64,000 bases of DNA from Pseudisothecium myosuroides (taxonomy: Eukaryota; Streptophyta; Bryopsida; Hypnales; Lembophyllaceae): positions 10,171,296-10,235,295 of the forward strand of contig OX637292.1 in assembly GCA_951799445.1 (NCBI GenBank), read 5' to 3'. A program made the position numbers and the translations under genes. Positions within the stretch are counted from its first letter, which is position 1. Every line of letters starts with the position of its first letter. Positions 1 through 17,700 of this stretch are shown here, one piece after another. The notes under the pieces are model-generated. The model saw only the letters and a list, made by a program, of their open reading frames with translations. It searched no databases and was not told the DNA's origin.

Positions 1-3000
1 TTCCACAGCTGTTACATCAGCCTCTGCTCGTGCTTGATAAATTTTTTGTAACTTGATATAATAGCTGCATTACAAATCAAAACAATACATTCAGATATCG
101 AATGTGTATACTGTGCTGAAGACTTTTAATACCTTTGCAGATTGGACATTACAAGGTGCACTTCTCATCTTCAAATATACATCACCTGTTTGAGAACGAG
201 TGACAATAATGAAAGACTAAAATTAAGATTACAAAGTCTCACTCTGTAAATGAATGCATGTCTGGAATTGCACCATCCAAAGGAGGCTCTCCTTGACCCT
301 CATTAGCCATAAATTGCTGCAGAGCACGTATCAATACGAATATCAGAGATATAGACGTGCAAAAAGAAATATTAAAAAGTACTAAATCCTAGCTATATAG
401 ACTGGTGCCAGCACCACGTCTAAACTTGGAAAAAAGAGATCTGAGTGGACTGAAAAGTAAAGGATTCTCCTAATATTAGATAATCGATTCAGTGGATAAA
501 CCTTGAGAGCAGAAACCATGATCCAGAAGTCAGAAGACGATGCATCGACATCTGCTGCCTTGTCCTCCAAAACGGCTCGCAGTTGAGAACCTGTCACATA
601 CCAGGAAATGAAAAAGTTGAAAATAGTTAACCTTAAAGAATTTAATAAAACGAACAGAGACATAGCCACTGAACCTCAAGATTCATATCTCCTTAGCGGA
701 CAGGTTAAAAACGTTGTTATTAGAATGTCATCGGACCCGTTAGAACCTAATATGGAACCTTGACAGCAGATGCCGAAAAGCGACGGCAACAAGAAAAACA
801 GGGTTTGTCATTTTAGGTGTAAGAAACTAAAGTTATGAAACTTACTAATCCCGGGAGGAAATAACATAATGTATGCACTTTTCAAAGCTTCCGTATAATT
901 ATCCTCGTCCTCTTCGACCCGCCTCCTCTCGGTGATTGCTTCCTGTAATTTAGACCAAAAATTTGAGCAACCCTTAAGAAACAGGGAGGCTGACCTCAAC
1001 AGAATTTACACCGTAAGATCGGTCACAATAGGGCTATACAGTTCTAAGTACGTCTCGAAATGTTTGAAACAGCTGTCGGATGTAATGTACTGTTTCTTAT
1101 CTGCTTCATATCTATATTTGAGCATTACCTTGAACAATCTCACGTTTGCTGGCAGCTTGCCACCGTGTCCTTTTTTCCAGTCTTCTGCAATTTTGATCAA
1201 GAGCACTGCAAATGGAATGTGTTTGTGAATATTATTGTCTTGCGTATCAATGTCAAACTCGTCAACATAGCTGCACAAGACAAAGTAATGAGGAGCTGTC
1301 AGCGTCGTAAAAATTCAAGTATACACATAATCAAGCAAGAAAGTATTGGTGGGGGAGTAATTAGAGTCCTAGGAAACCCTCCTTTCAAACCAAATTAGCA
1401 AAGAAAGAGGGAAACAAGCACCCTATTCCATCTGATGATTTCAACTCGTGAATAAAGCCTAGACACACAAACCCTCTTTCAACTTCAGAAGCTCTTGAAG
1501 AATAGACCCACATGGCCTAAGAAAATGGCCTCAAAGATGTTCAGAACATATAAGACCAGTATAGGTTCTATACAAGCATTACATATCCACTTCACTTGCA
1601 AAATTAAAGTACGCTACTCTTTTGAGTGAAACGAATCCAGATAAATTCTGCCAATGTCGGACCTTTGAAGTTCAGGCCAAGGCTTATGCAGTCGAAGATC
1701 CTCCACTTTGTTATCCGGCTTTGACTCAATTATATCGTGCTCCTGTAAGACAGAGCAAAACAAAATCAGACTTAATTTCCACAAAACGTATTCACTCGGG
1801 ATATACGCACATTCTGACACAAACAAAGTTCGCCTTAACCTTTTGGCATTCAACTTAATGCCAATAATTCTAGTAATTTGTGTCAAAAGACAATGTATGT
1901 AAGCTGGACCAAAAGAGTTACCGCCAGGCCTACGTACCCTGACACTTATTCGAACAAGCCCCGCCAAGCCATAGGAGCGAGCAATCACGAGCATAACCTG
2001 TTGCTGCCGACAAATCTCCTCCAGTTTCAGCAAAGGTGCTTCAGTCATCTGCCAAGACCCAATACAGTAACTCTCAAGAGATGGTTAAATAATCCTACAT
2101 TGAAGTACGTGGAAACATTCTTAAATCAGATGAGGTGCAAGTCTGGATATATCTGAGAACAAATTGCACCAGCTTAAACCCTAACTGTCCAAATGGCCAA
2201 AAGTGGCCCCTCCCATATCAATAGGAAATCAAAAAATCATTTAGGACAGGTTCAAGGAAGACAACAAAACATAGAAATCATACCCTACATTTTAATAAGA
2301 TAGATATATGTATTGAAAGTCATTACAAACAACTATTAGCTTCCAAAGTGGACTTTCTATTTTTGGTTTGGGCACATAGGGGTTAACGGAGTCCAAAAAT
2401 GCCTCAGCGGCCTATATCTGCGCAAGGCAAATGAAAGCTACTCAATGCACTTGAATCACAGTGGTTTGGTAAATAGCAAGGCGAACCATGCCAACGATTT
2501 AAACCCATACTCGAGTTCTCAAAACGCAGAGTAAGTCAACGTACCAATACCATAAATGACTAATTACCTGAGTTGCAATAACAAGAGTGAATTGTGCAAA
2601 GAATCCCGGGTTAGACTCCAACAGAGCTTCTGGAGACTCTTCCACAAACTTTGCACCAACTGACTCATTCAGCTCCTGTAGCAATGCACAGACACTCTTG
2701 GCTTTGGATTGCCCCATACTTTCCCAGTCAACTGCAAAACATCCATTAACACACAACCCCAAGGTTGAAACACATCATCGCCAAAGCTCCGTTAACCAGT
2801 CCGAGCCATCGAATACAGAGAGACAAAACCCTACTATCGATATTCCCGAAGTTCATGCTCATCTCCAATCATGGAAAACACATCTGATCGATGTCAAATC
2901 CTCCCAAGCGAGAGCAAGCACATCAAAAGAAGCTCACCTAGATAATTATTGCCCAAGTCTGATGGAGAGACTTTGGAAGCATCCACAATGGTGAACGATC

Positions 3001-3440
3001 CAATGCCTCCTAAGACTAAATTCTTCAAAGCCTCCGAGCCGGTCGGACCACAATTGAGGACACAAACGCGCGCTCGTTCGAGCGCAGACTGTCCATGCTC
3101 ACCCCATATTCTGCACACACACATCAGCAACCAAAAAACCTTCAAATTCTATTCAAAATTTGTCTAGTATTAGATCTCATACAATAATTCAAAAAGCACT
3201 AATAAAAAATTTAAAACGGCAATAACGACCACGCTAATCGGGAGAAATCAATTCGACAACAGTGTAGCTACGAAATTAAACCATTTCTTAACCTAGGCTT
3301 CAAACTCATCTTCAATCACGTCGCTTCTTCAAAACGTTGGCTCCATTCAGATTGCAACCTAAAAATCGCATTCAAAACAGCAAGAGCGCTGGAGTTAAAT
3401 ACCTGAGCTGACGATCGTACTTGTTGTTCCGCTGCGCCAT
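1..3440 (-). CDS. AXR1: NEDD8-activating enzyme E1 regulatory subunit (AXR1-like), 3' part outside window
   Basis: Regulatory half of the heterodimeric E1 that activates the ubiquitin-like protein RUB/NEDD8 for cullin neddylation; in plants this controls auxin signalling through SCF ligases. Ten exons read on the minus strand: 3403-3440, 2938-3110, 2568-2731, 1938-2048, 1663-1742, 1129-1270, 846-942, 502-590, 243-316 and 1-64 (continuing off the edge). All junctions are GT-AG and phases agree. The start is [13 protein letters not shown], followed by [12 protein letters not shown] and [19 protein letters not shown], the adenylation-type Rossmann fold of the family. Later blocks [45 protein letters not shown] and [12 protein letters not shown] follow AXR1 order. 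About 340 of roughly 540 residues are present. Introns are short (about 80-520 bp); the intron at 2049-2567 holds a small TTAA-ended element. The exact end of exon 6 (1129) is the least certain edge. Confidence 0.95.
2174..2386. mobile_element. small TTAA-ended inverted-repeat element in AXR1 intron
   Basis: A 213-bp segment inside the intron at 2049-2567. It begins TTAAACCCTAACTG and ends ACATAGGGGTTAA, so its ends are imperfect inverted repeats including TTAA. The interior (GGAAATC...AAATCATACCCTACAT and TTCCAAAGTGGA) recurs in introns of the hexokinase gene (9857-10136) and, inverted, of the coiled-coil gene (17070-17279). TTAA ends with CCC(C)TA are typical of piggyBac-type transposons; assignment to that superfamily is inference. 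It has no coding capacity. Confidence 0.6.
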
Positions 3441-6400
3441 GGCCGCCACTTCGGCCGGGCTCTGGACTAGACCAAGGCCGCACCCCCGGAGCGCAAAATG
3501 TTTGCAATTCGATTCGCAATCGAACAATCAATCGTGCACAGCTTCCGAAAGCAATCCAGCAATTTCACGAGTTCCAACTCCGAAACCAGGGATACCCTAC
3601 AATCGACCCTTGCAAAGCCAAACCAAGGTGAAATTCCAGAGAAATCGCGTCAACGGAAAGCTTTGAAAACGGAGAAAGAGATGAAGAAATCGTATTGCGC
3701 AAGGGTTCCAGGAATCGTCCGAGAACAGGCGGAATCGTAACGAAGAGGGAATTGAAATTGGCCGGCCCTGCGGCTTCCCACGCACCCGCGCTCATGTCAT
3801 TGCCTGCGGACAGACAGGTTGGGGAAGAATGGGTCATTCATCGGACATCGCAACTTTCATCCATGGAAGGTGACTACTTACACCTAAATGCTGTCTATTG
3901 GAAGTCAAAAGACGACTTTAGATTCTCTTCTTATGTATTTTTTGAACACTATATGTGTAAACTCTGAATTTCTACGGTGCTGAAAATAGGTAGAGTAAGC
4001 GACCCCTATTGGACTACCACCCAAGCTTCAACTCATAGGTTGTTGTATTTCTATTCAAGTGGGCATGTGTAACTGCATAGTTATGATGTACTATGAGCCA
4101 TTGATTTCCGGTTGCTTTCCCAATCAGCCTACAATTGGAATTAGATATACCTATATAACAAGGGTAGGATTTTAGAGAATCTTGACAAAAAAAGGTTCAC
4201 AGTAACTTCGTGTTTGGGCTAAAAAATACCAGAAAAATTCAAATCCATTTTAAGTCTATTTCCTTGCACAGGAAAAAAAAATCCTCCACTAAATCTAGCT
4301 GGCAGCTATGTTGAAATCCTTAAGTGGTTGGAAATAGGTTATAAGCTTCTAAACCTAAAAGCAATCCTAGATTCTCACAAACAAAAGTCACACACTTTAG
4401 GCCAGAATTTGCATCCGTAGGTTTTTAAATGGAGTCACAATTAGGTGCAATGACCTTATTTCCAATTCTTTGTTATCACGTTTTTGTTGTGTTGTTGTGT
4501 TTTATCTTTATAATTAGGTTGTAGGAGTAAAAAAAATTTGATTGAGGCTAGTTAATTGTGGCAAAATTTTGTATAATATTATTATTACTTCCATAGTTAG
4601 ATAATAATAAGGTTAGATAGATTTATTAAACACTTTGGATGATATCAACTAAATTTTGATTTAGGAAGTTTGAGGGTTAACATCTAAAGATCCCCGCATC
4701 CCAAAATTGAATGCAACTTGATCAATCTTGATTGTCCCTTTCAAAGTTTTAATTTTTAATTTTGATTGAACTTAGAAAATGAAGTCTAGAAATTTATAAG
4801 TATATTCCATTTCAAAACTTTAAGAAAACCCAAAAATTCAATGGGTTATTGCAATTAAAAGATCTTCATGTTAAAAAAACAAATATCAAAATATTCTATA
4901 CATTTCATTTGTATATTCTTTTCTAAAATTGATTTTCAAATTGAAATTGAAGACCTTTGTTTCTCATTCTAACTTTCATATTTGGTCAAAGTACTATGAT
5001 ATATATTCTTGAAATATTAGAATATATATTCTAATTGATATAATTTAAGGTATATCTAAAAAAAATTTAAATCAATAGTTTGATTTTTTTTAAATAAAAT
5101 TTTTAAAATCAACATCTATAAAAAAAAATTGAATGTTTTAAAATCAAAATTATCAAAATTTATCAATAAATTTTATAAAGGCTAAATTTAGCTTGATGGT
5201 AGTGATTTGAATGAAGGTCATTGTTCATCAGTGAGGATATTGTAGGTGTAAAAAAAAAAAAATTACTTGAAAAAAAATTCAAAAGTTAGTGTTGTATCTA
5301 CTTAGTTATTTCAAAGAGAAATTTCAAGTAAATTGGATTGTTTTTTTTATATTTACCAATTTATTTTCATTTATTAGTTTAAAAATTCATTTCAATTAAA
5401 ATCTGTTACAAAACTAATAAATTTTTTTGCATTGATGAATAAAATATATTGTCATATAACTAAAGTATTTTATTGAAACTCAAATATGATTAGAAAGGCT
5501 AAATTGGGATAAAAAACAAAGTTTGACTATGTAATGATGGAAGTCTTCTATGAGGGCTAAACAACCCAAACCATATTTATAGTCTTATACAAACATTTTT
5601 AGGTGTGGATATCTTGGAGGTGACACTTGGATTAAGTTACTTATAAATTTACACCTAATCCTTCTATCACACTCTTCAAAATAGGCCCTATTAAAAGATG
5701 GTTTTTGTTGATTATCAACCTAAGGGGAAAGTTTTTTCCATTAACAAATGTTAAGGTAGGCAAATCCATTACAGAAAACAATCCAATTTTGACTAAAATT
5801 TTGGCTCTTATTTTAAAATATACTTGTAAGTTGAATCTATTGGCAGTTTACGATAGCATGATAAATAAATAAAGTTCTATTGATAAGACTAAGAGTGAAC
5901 TTTGATGTAAAATCAAAATAGTAAAACAATTTTTAATTTTTTTAGAATTGGAACTATTTTTGTTGTGTTTCATGATGTTTAAACTTCTATATGAGTACAA
6001 AAAAACTATAATTTAGGAGTAGCTTTGTCTTGTTGTCAAAACTACAAGCAACCAATAAGTTCAAACCTATTGTTACAATTAGTTTTTCAGAAGGTTGTCT
6101 CTTTTTTTCTTTAAGGGCTTCTCTTTGTGATTGTATTGGCCAATAATTTTGATTATCTTCTTGCAAATACTACACACTTCCATGTAGGATTCTTGAATAT
6201 CTAAATTTGTCTATTTTGCACAGTTTGGCCAATTTTTGTACATGGAAGTCCCCTCCAAGTACGACTTTATATTAGGATTTAAACCCAATTCCAAGTTGAT
6301 CCAATTTGCAAACATAGGACCAACTCAAATGAGGCCCAAGTAGAAGAATTGAATCAAGGACACTTGGCCATCCAATTTTTAGCATTTGAGTTCAATATTT

Positions 6401-6897
6401 TGGTGCCAAGACTGACACAACTACAAGCAATAATGTGATAATTATTAAAGAAATTTAAATTGACTTAAATATAAAGGCTTTGGATCTGACTGATATTCCA
6501 AATTAAGGATTTAAACTCCTATTGCTTAATTTTGGTGGTTTCGAAATGGGGCCAACAATTGAACCCTAACACAAAGTAGCTCTTAACCTTCAAATGCCAA
6601 AATTCAAATCATATCCACGCTTTCCGTAGATTACCCGAAATCTACGATCCTTACAGATTCGTTCCCTCCATTTTTTCCTGCGTCGTCAAACATGCTCGGG
6701 AACATCCAGTTTGCATTGTTTCACCAAGCGACGGAGGCGCAGTCATGACAGATTGATGACAGCCATCGTCAAAGCTTCGGCAATCGCTCCATTCGATCAC
6801 AACACTTTCGCAGTTCTCTTTTCTCCAATTCTTCAAAAAAAATTCCAATTTTCTCTTAATATCCAAATTTTTTTTGGTGGAATTTGGTGGCCGGAGT
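3441..6897. other. intergenic region between AXR1 and hexokinase
   Basis: This 3.4-kb gap holds the divergent upstream regions of AXR1 (minus) and hexokinase (plus). The first 400 bases are GC-richer and probably contain the AXR1 leader and promoter. About 4000-6600 is strongly AT-rich with many A/T runs; I see no gene, RNA gene or transposon ends in it. Short open frames at 3421-3967 and 6651-7121 overlap promoter or exon sequence in other frames and look like chance. Confidence 0.6.
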
Positions 6898-10533
<3,636 letters not shown>

Positions 10534-13500
10534 TTGATTGTTATCATTTGGCTGCTTGTGTAGAATAGTGTAAATACTAAATCGTTACCTCCCACGAAGT
10601 GACTGTATTACTAATGAAGTCTACCTCGACTTCCATCACGCCTGATGACAAGAAACTGCATGGCCAGGCTCTGTCAACTATTTTCCTGTTGGTACCCATT
10701 TTCGCAGACGATCTGCTCGAGGTAGTTAACATCTACGTTGACAGTGAAGAGGTATATCTTAATGCTGGATTTGGAAAGAAAAATGACTTACAACGCATCA
10801 CATGTGCTGCTCCTGTGTACTTTAGCTGGTCCAGCTGGGCTGAATGTTATTTAACGTTACTCTTTTGGCGGATCCACATGTTTTCTATTCATCTGCGGTC
10901 ACACAACGGAAGTTGGTGAGATTGTATACTTACATCAATAACGTAAATGAAAGTCAGTTTCGGCAAGATATTGAATATCCACTTCAGACTTTGAAAGGTA
11001 CAAGTCACCCTAAACCAATCACAAGAGGACATTTTGGGCAATTTTTGACAAAAAAGTATACTTTATTTTTGCCCAATCTCGAAGGGTGCTCATGGTTCAA
11101 GAGTAGTCTAGGTTCACAATTTGGACCTTATTCCTTCAAACTTCAGGAAGTCATAATTTATGCATTAAAATATGAATTTGATATGTTCTCTAATTTCACT
11201 TACGTTCTCTTCTATTTGCTAAATAACTTCTGCTATTCCGTGAGTCTTTCGTGACTCTTTGCAGCATTGCAATAAAGTTAGTGGTGATCGCCGATATGGG
11301 TACACATACCTTACCATCAGTGAAACCCAAATCCAATTCTCTCACATGATCAACTTGACGAAGTTAGCAAGCTAAGCCACACCGGAGCACCCTAAGCTTC
11401 TGACTGTTTCATCCAAAGCAATAAAATCAACAGAAAAGAGGATGAATTTTCCCTGAACTTCCTCAGATCATGCACTCAAACAGAACAACAACCGTAATGA
11501 CTCGAAGCGCATCACCCAAAACAAAAGAAATAAAATTTGATGAAACCATAGCATTCTATAACCCATCCAACCCCCACCCTTGAAAGTTGGGTGGATTGTG
11601 ATCCTCCTCTGATTCTCTCGAGTATCTGTTATCACAAACTTATCACTCAAGAATCCAAGTTAGCTTTGCTCATATTTTGATTCTCTCTAACATCCTCTCC
11701 TCACAAACCAATCACCCCTGGCTATCATTAAAGTTTGACAGCTTTAGCTAAAAGAATGTTGCAAAGCTTTGCTCATAAGACATGCGCCAAACACTCTCAG
11801 CAATTACACCTGCAGGCATTATAATGATAACTTGAACCTCTAGTATCCGTTATCACAAACTTATCACTCGAGAATCCAAGTTAGCGTTTGCTCTTATTTT
11901 GATTCTCTCTAACATCGTCTCCTCACAAACCAATCACCCCTGGCTCTCATTTATAGTTTGACAGCTTTAGCTAAAAGAATGTTACAAAGCTTTGCTCATA
12001 AGACATGCGCCAAACACTCTCGGCAATTACACCTGCAGGCATTGTAATAGTAACTTGTAGCTAGAAGCCATTTGCACACAATCACGCAACTATGCTACAA
12101 GAGGCTTTGTCTGTCCAAGTAGCCCTTACTATTGAGTATGGGCCTGCTGCGCAAACTTCCTCACATTCACTCTAGATGTAGCTGATGTTGATGCAAAACC
12201 ACCTAATCTTGGGAAAGAGAAGTGCTGCAATGTGAGCTTGGAAACAGATGAAGAAGACTAGAAGGAGAAGGAGAAGTTCATAACTACAAGCAAGCAACAC
12301 AAGGAATGCAGCACTTGGTCCTTGCAACAGACTCTCTCAATGGGTCCCAAGCTCCACCAACTCACAACTTCCGATGGTACAAGAGATAAGGTGAGGTACC
12401 TTTTGGTTTCCAATTGGATCCATGGATTCATACTTATCATGTTTTACATTCAAGTGAGACGGAATTGAAGAAGCATGGAAATGATGGTGGACACTTGAAT
12501 GAATGAGTGGCATAAGCGTGTCATTTGTTCTTGACGGTGTCTTGAAGAACTTTGGAATTGCCAACAGGCAGTTGTCATTCAGAAAAATTACACCTGGACC
12601 TTTTTAAACTGTCTGTATGTCTCCTAATTTTTTTTTTTGAGCTATATGCAGATGGATGTCACAATTTTTGGCACTAGAATTGCACTAATTTAATAAAATT
12701 GGTGTTAAATTGATTTTATACTCTATAATGAAATGACGGCCTGATAGATGATAGAAAATCCTTTGATGTAAGATAAAAGTGCAAATGTTCATCTTTGGAA
12801 TTTCGCATGAAAAAAGGTCTTGCATAATAGTTTGATCTCCAGTGAGTGCTTTTAGGGTTTCTTTAAGCAAATGATTCACACATTAACAAAAAGGATGATT
12901 TCCACGGTGACCAATCCGACATTCCAAGGTTAATGAAATATGAAGTTTTGTAACTACATGTTGTTACATATAAAAGTAATATCAATGAATTCATTACAAT
13001 GATATTGTTGCTAATCCTTGCAAATGGAGTCTGGTTGGTGAAAAATATATTGAGAATATGGTAGGAGGAATGTATACTTGTTCTAGCTAGCAATTTTTAT
13101 AGAGTGAATTTTGAGCTTGGTACATTTATTGGATCAAGAATAAAGGGGAAGAGGCTTTATATTGTCTACATATCAATTTTATTAGCATCATGTGCATTTA
13201 TTCTTTAAGTCCAAGAGTTGCTTTGGTTAGAGTGAGAATATAGACAAAAACCTTTGCAAATGTAGGATTATTGAAGATACAAGAGTCAGAGTGAAAAAAG
13301 TAATTGTATCAAATTGAAAAATGAATGATAGACATTGGATGTGCAAAAAATTAGTACGATCCACCATTGGTTTGCAAGAATATAGGATTTTCTAATAGTG
13401 TATGCAATGTTATTGACATTGACATTTGAACAATGTGCAAATACAAGCCTACTGCATTAGCAACCTCATAAAATATTCAATTCAAAAACCTTTGGATTTG

Positions 13501-14746
13501 GTAGATATTGCTATCATGATTCATACAAAGTAATTAACACTAAAAAATACACCTTCAATATGTAAAAATGTATGCTTAATTAATATGAGAAAAAAATGAC
13601 ATACACATATATACAATCTTTTAGTTGAAATTGATACAATTTTAGTTGTGTTTCATTTTGAGACTCATGAATGCTGACATGGAGATATTTGAAGCCAACA
13701 TTTACAACAAAAGATGGAAAAAGACTAGAAAAAAGTACATTGTTGACACTTATGCTTGAAAGTATTGAAAACATTGCTATATTTAATATTGTATGCCATA
13801 TTTCTTTACAATGACCTTCATTGAAACTACTTATCAAAATGTGTCATTTCTATATTTGTTTTTCTTCCAAAATACTCACAACGTTGTTAAAATACAAAAA
13901 GATGCATTATTTGCAATTCTTTCCATGTATTTTTATGTAATACCATATGAGGGGATTGATAGATATACCTATATATAAATGCAAATAATTGTTGCATGCA
14001 ATTGCATTTTTCAATATGATTGCTCCAATGCATTTTCTATCAAATAAATTAGTGACCTTTATTCCTAATTCAATTCTAATTCCTCTTAGATTATGAGTAA
14101 TTTCTTTTTTTCACATTCTAGAAACCAGTTTGTAGTTCTCTAGGACGTAAAGATACAAACTAAAATGTGAAGAAGTTTGAATAGGATCTTACTCAAAAAG
14201 CAAGCAAATGCTACAAGGAGTAGCAAAAAGCTCTTACTACTTGTTTTTCCGATTTAAATTTGGTAAGAAAGCACAGGATGTGATATTAAAGAAGTATGGG
14301 GTGAACAACTATACTGCAGCCAAACTATGCGGATGAAAATTTTCCACTCCATAAGTTCATGGAAAGTCAAAGTGACGTGAAGAAAAACTGCTGTTTGTTG
14401 TTGGTGCATCACATGCACACGCCATTGATGACTTCTTCATTACCGAACACATGTACACTAATATACAAAATTGGAATATTCATATTCCAAATCCACAAAA
14501 AAAGACATCAGTCGTACTCTTTTTACATTTATAATACGCAAGAGACTTTGGATGTCGAGACTAATAATGTATATGTAACTAATGTGTAACCAACTGAAGA
14601 CCTAATCTAGCGCAATTGACATCGCCTCCAATGTCATGTGTATGGTACATCAATTCACTCCAATGCACAAAATATGGAATGCTAAGAGGTGGCACACTCC
14701 CAAGCCAGAATCAATATCTAAATGAAAGCAATGAAAATCAATAAAA
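10534..14746. other. intergenic region between hexokinase and coiled-coil gene
   Basis: The two genes converge here, so this 4.2-kb gap holds both 3' regions. About 10534-10900 is probably the hexokinase 3' untranslated region. A tandem duplication lies at 11621-12057. From about 12600 to 14600 the sequence is AT-rich with only short chance frames. No RNA gene or coding exon is recognised. Confidence 0.55.
11621..12057. repeat. two-copy tandem duplication, period 221 bp
   Basis: Copy 1 begins AGTATCTGTTATCACAAACT at 11621 and copy 2 begins AGTATCCGTTATCACAAACT at 11842. They stay aligned to the end (GCATTATAATGATAACTTG versus GCATTGTAATAGTAACTTG) with a few substitutions and one small indel. 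No open frame runs through both copies. Confidence 0.85.
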
Positions 14747-17700
14747 TCAACCTGAAGCATGTGAATCACTGTCCTGTGGTGCAGCTTCGTCTCCTACAGG
14801 ACAGTCAGGAATGCTCGGGAGCATCAAAGAGTCCATACCACTCAATGTTTCTGAAAGTAACTGAAGACTTCCCCCGCTCTTTTTGAATTGATTAACACGT
14901 TTCTCTATAATTTGCTCAAATCTTGCGTGCTCATGTTTTTGTAAGGTCCGCATTTCCCTTACAACGTTCTTGTGTCTCTGGTAAACACATCAAAACAGCT
15001 CGTCAGAAGTAGTGGAACATTAATTATTGAACATAACGACACCTAAAAGAGAATGTTAAAGCAACTGATCGTAGTTCCTAGACTGTAAGCTTAGTTGATC
15101 ATACAGTTTTCGTTATCGATATCTTAATTAGAGCGATTCATTAAGTAGGGCGGAAGGAGGCTGCTGAACTTTGAGTCAGTGAAAAGGAGGATGAGTCTAA
15201 GGGTATCTCTATTGTAACCAAGATTTAGTTCGGATTATTTGTGAGGTCATAATTGCTACTGGATGTTGCTATTCTATCTCAATCTTACATTTCAAAATTT
15301 AGATCAGAATTTTTGAAATTTAGATTACAAAATGTAGCGTGCCATACTTGTGCGCATCTTTCAAGATCCAGTTTCCTCGTCTTTCGAAGCTCATCACGCC
15401 CTTGAGCAGCGCGTTGCAACAACACCTCCATTTCGTTTTGTTGCTTCGCCCGGAGAGCTTGCTCTTTTATAGCTACCTCGGCTGCAAATGCAGCCAGTGT
15501 TGCTTGTAACTCTATGTGCTCCATCCTATCTGCAATTCGTTTCACTTCATCTGCCTCTAAATATTTTCCTTGTTTTGCAAGAAAGGTCTACCAGTAAACA
15601 ACCATTTATCATCAATTAATTTGTGGTTATGCTTCTATTTAGCACATTGAAACAGCTTACAACACAGTTATCAAAATATATTAACAGGGAAGATTTAAAG
15701 AATTTAGGTCGATTCAAGGTCATTCCAATTCAAATGGGTTACCTGCACTTTTCTATGTTTGAGAAGCTCGCGAGACCACTGAGGTTTGGTGGGTGTTTTC
15801 TCCGCCATTCGTTTTCTAAAGGCTTGTAAAACGCCAATCTGCTGACGTTTCAGCTTCGCTGCATGTTCTACAACTGCTTTGTGGAACTCATGCAATTTCT
15901 CTTCCCAGAGCTGCTCAAAATACAAGCGTCATATATTCATGAATACCACAAGAAAACTTCTACAAGTAATCCAATCAATAACAACTGTAAAATGAATATT
16001 TAGATAACCTGACTCTTCAGATAAACGAGATATAACATCTAACCCGATTTCTTTCAGAACTTTCTTGTTTGAACGCGCTTTCAGCATCGTCTCTTTCAAG
16101 GCTATGTCTTTTGAGCATAGCTACTTTCCTCTTGTTATCTTCCAAGACCTACAAATGGATATAATTGTTGAATACACTTAGTTCCTGAAGATGTGGCGCA
16201 CTGCCAGTTGTAATTTGTCACATAACAAGAAGGCAGAGGATACTACTAGCTTCACTTAAAGCAATTGAACCAATGTGTGGGAAAGTGCTTTTGGGGAGAT
16301 GTCTAAAGCAGTGGAGAGATCACTATGGGTACAAGAGCCAAACTCACTTGAGATCAAACTTAATCACTATGTACGATGATTTCTGCTGCAATCATTCACA
16401 GTGAGAGATTATAGACCACTACAAGTGACTTCATGCCATCCGAAGATCAGCGGTCATATACATTTAGCAGTCATGCTAACTCCACTTGCTAATAAGTACA
16501 ACCAGGTGAATGAATAGATGAGCTGCAGTGGTCAGTATGGGACAGGTCCCTAGCGATCTTGGTATCATCTGTGTCCCACAAGGTAGTAGGTTCAGTGTTA
16601 TATTATAAGTTTACCTTGACTCCGGTGAGGCGTTGGGCAGCAGCTCGAGCCTCCATGTAATTGCCTTCATTTTCAGCTTTCTTTCTGTGAGCCTCCAGAG
16701 AATTGATCACCTCCATTACCTTCACAGCCAATATAACACACCTCAATTCTCCATATGCAATAAAAATGTCAAGATACTAATATTTCCAAATAGAGAACAT
16801 TTTGATTCAGTCCAACTTACTCAATGGCCACGATAACTCGAATAATTGAAATACCTGGGGAGAAAGGGCAGGATAGGTAATCTCCATAGAAGTCCTCCGG
16901 CTGGGACTCCGTTGCAACGTTCGGAACGACCCAGCCGACGTGGAACCCGTCATGCTTACGCTACTCCTGCACCCCATTGTGATAAAATCCAGCCTTCCTG
17001 TTATTCCTCCAAAAGTCGTACGTTCATATAAGCATACAGACGATGATAGTTCATAGCAAAATTTCGATATTAACCCTATTAAACCATAAGTGACCAAGCT
17101 AAAAGCAGAGAGTCCAGTTTGAATGCAAATAGTCAACAAAAGAAACTTTCAAAACACATCTCTATAAATGTAGGTTATGATTTCCTCTTTCTATTAGTGC
17201 ATACTGTCACATTCCTTGAAGCTTCCAAATGATTTCTTTCCAACTCCTACGGATATGGAAGCAGGCATGTAGGGGTTAAAGCTGAACTAAGGAAATGAAA
17301 AAGAATCATAGTCAAATGCTTACACACCGAGAACCAAGGAACGAAGGGTAGCGAGATTCCTTTCTCTCAAGGTGCGCTGCTAGCTGCACCAGCAGAGCCC
17401 ATTGCATCAGAAACTTGTGATCACTGCAAGTGACAATTCAGTAACATGCTGATGGTACAAAAGAGATTTCGTGCTACTGCGTATCAAGCAATTACTTTCA
17501 GAAGTTATGAGCTATGGGACATGCAATAGCAATTTCAGATTCATGAGCTATTTCAGATGCAATTGCAATGAGCTATGGTAGATGGGATTACCAGTGAAAC
17601 AGGAATGCCAGTCTTCTGGCCAGTAGTCTCTTTGAAAGCATAGTATGTCATCTTGAGTGAGGACAACTGGTCGATGGTGCCGGTGGTGGAGGTGGGAGTG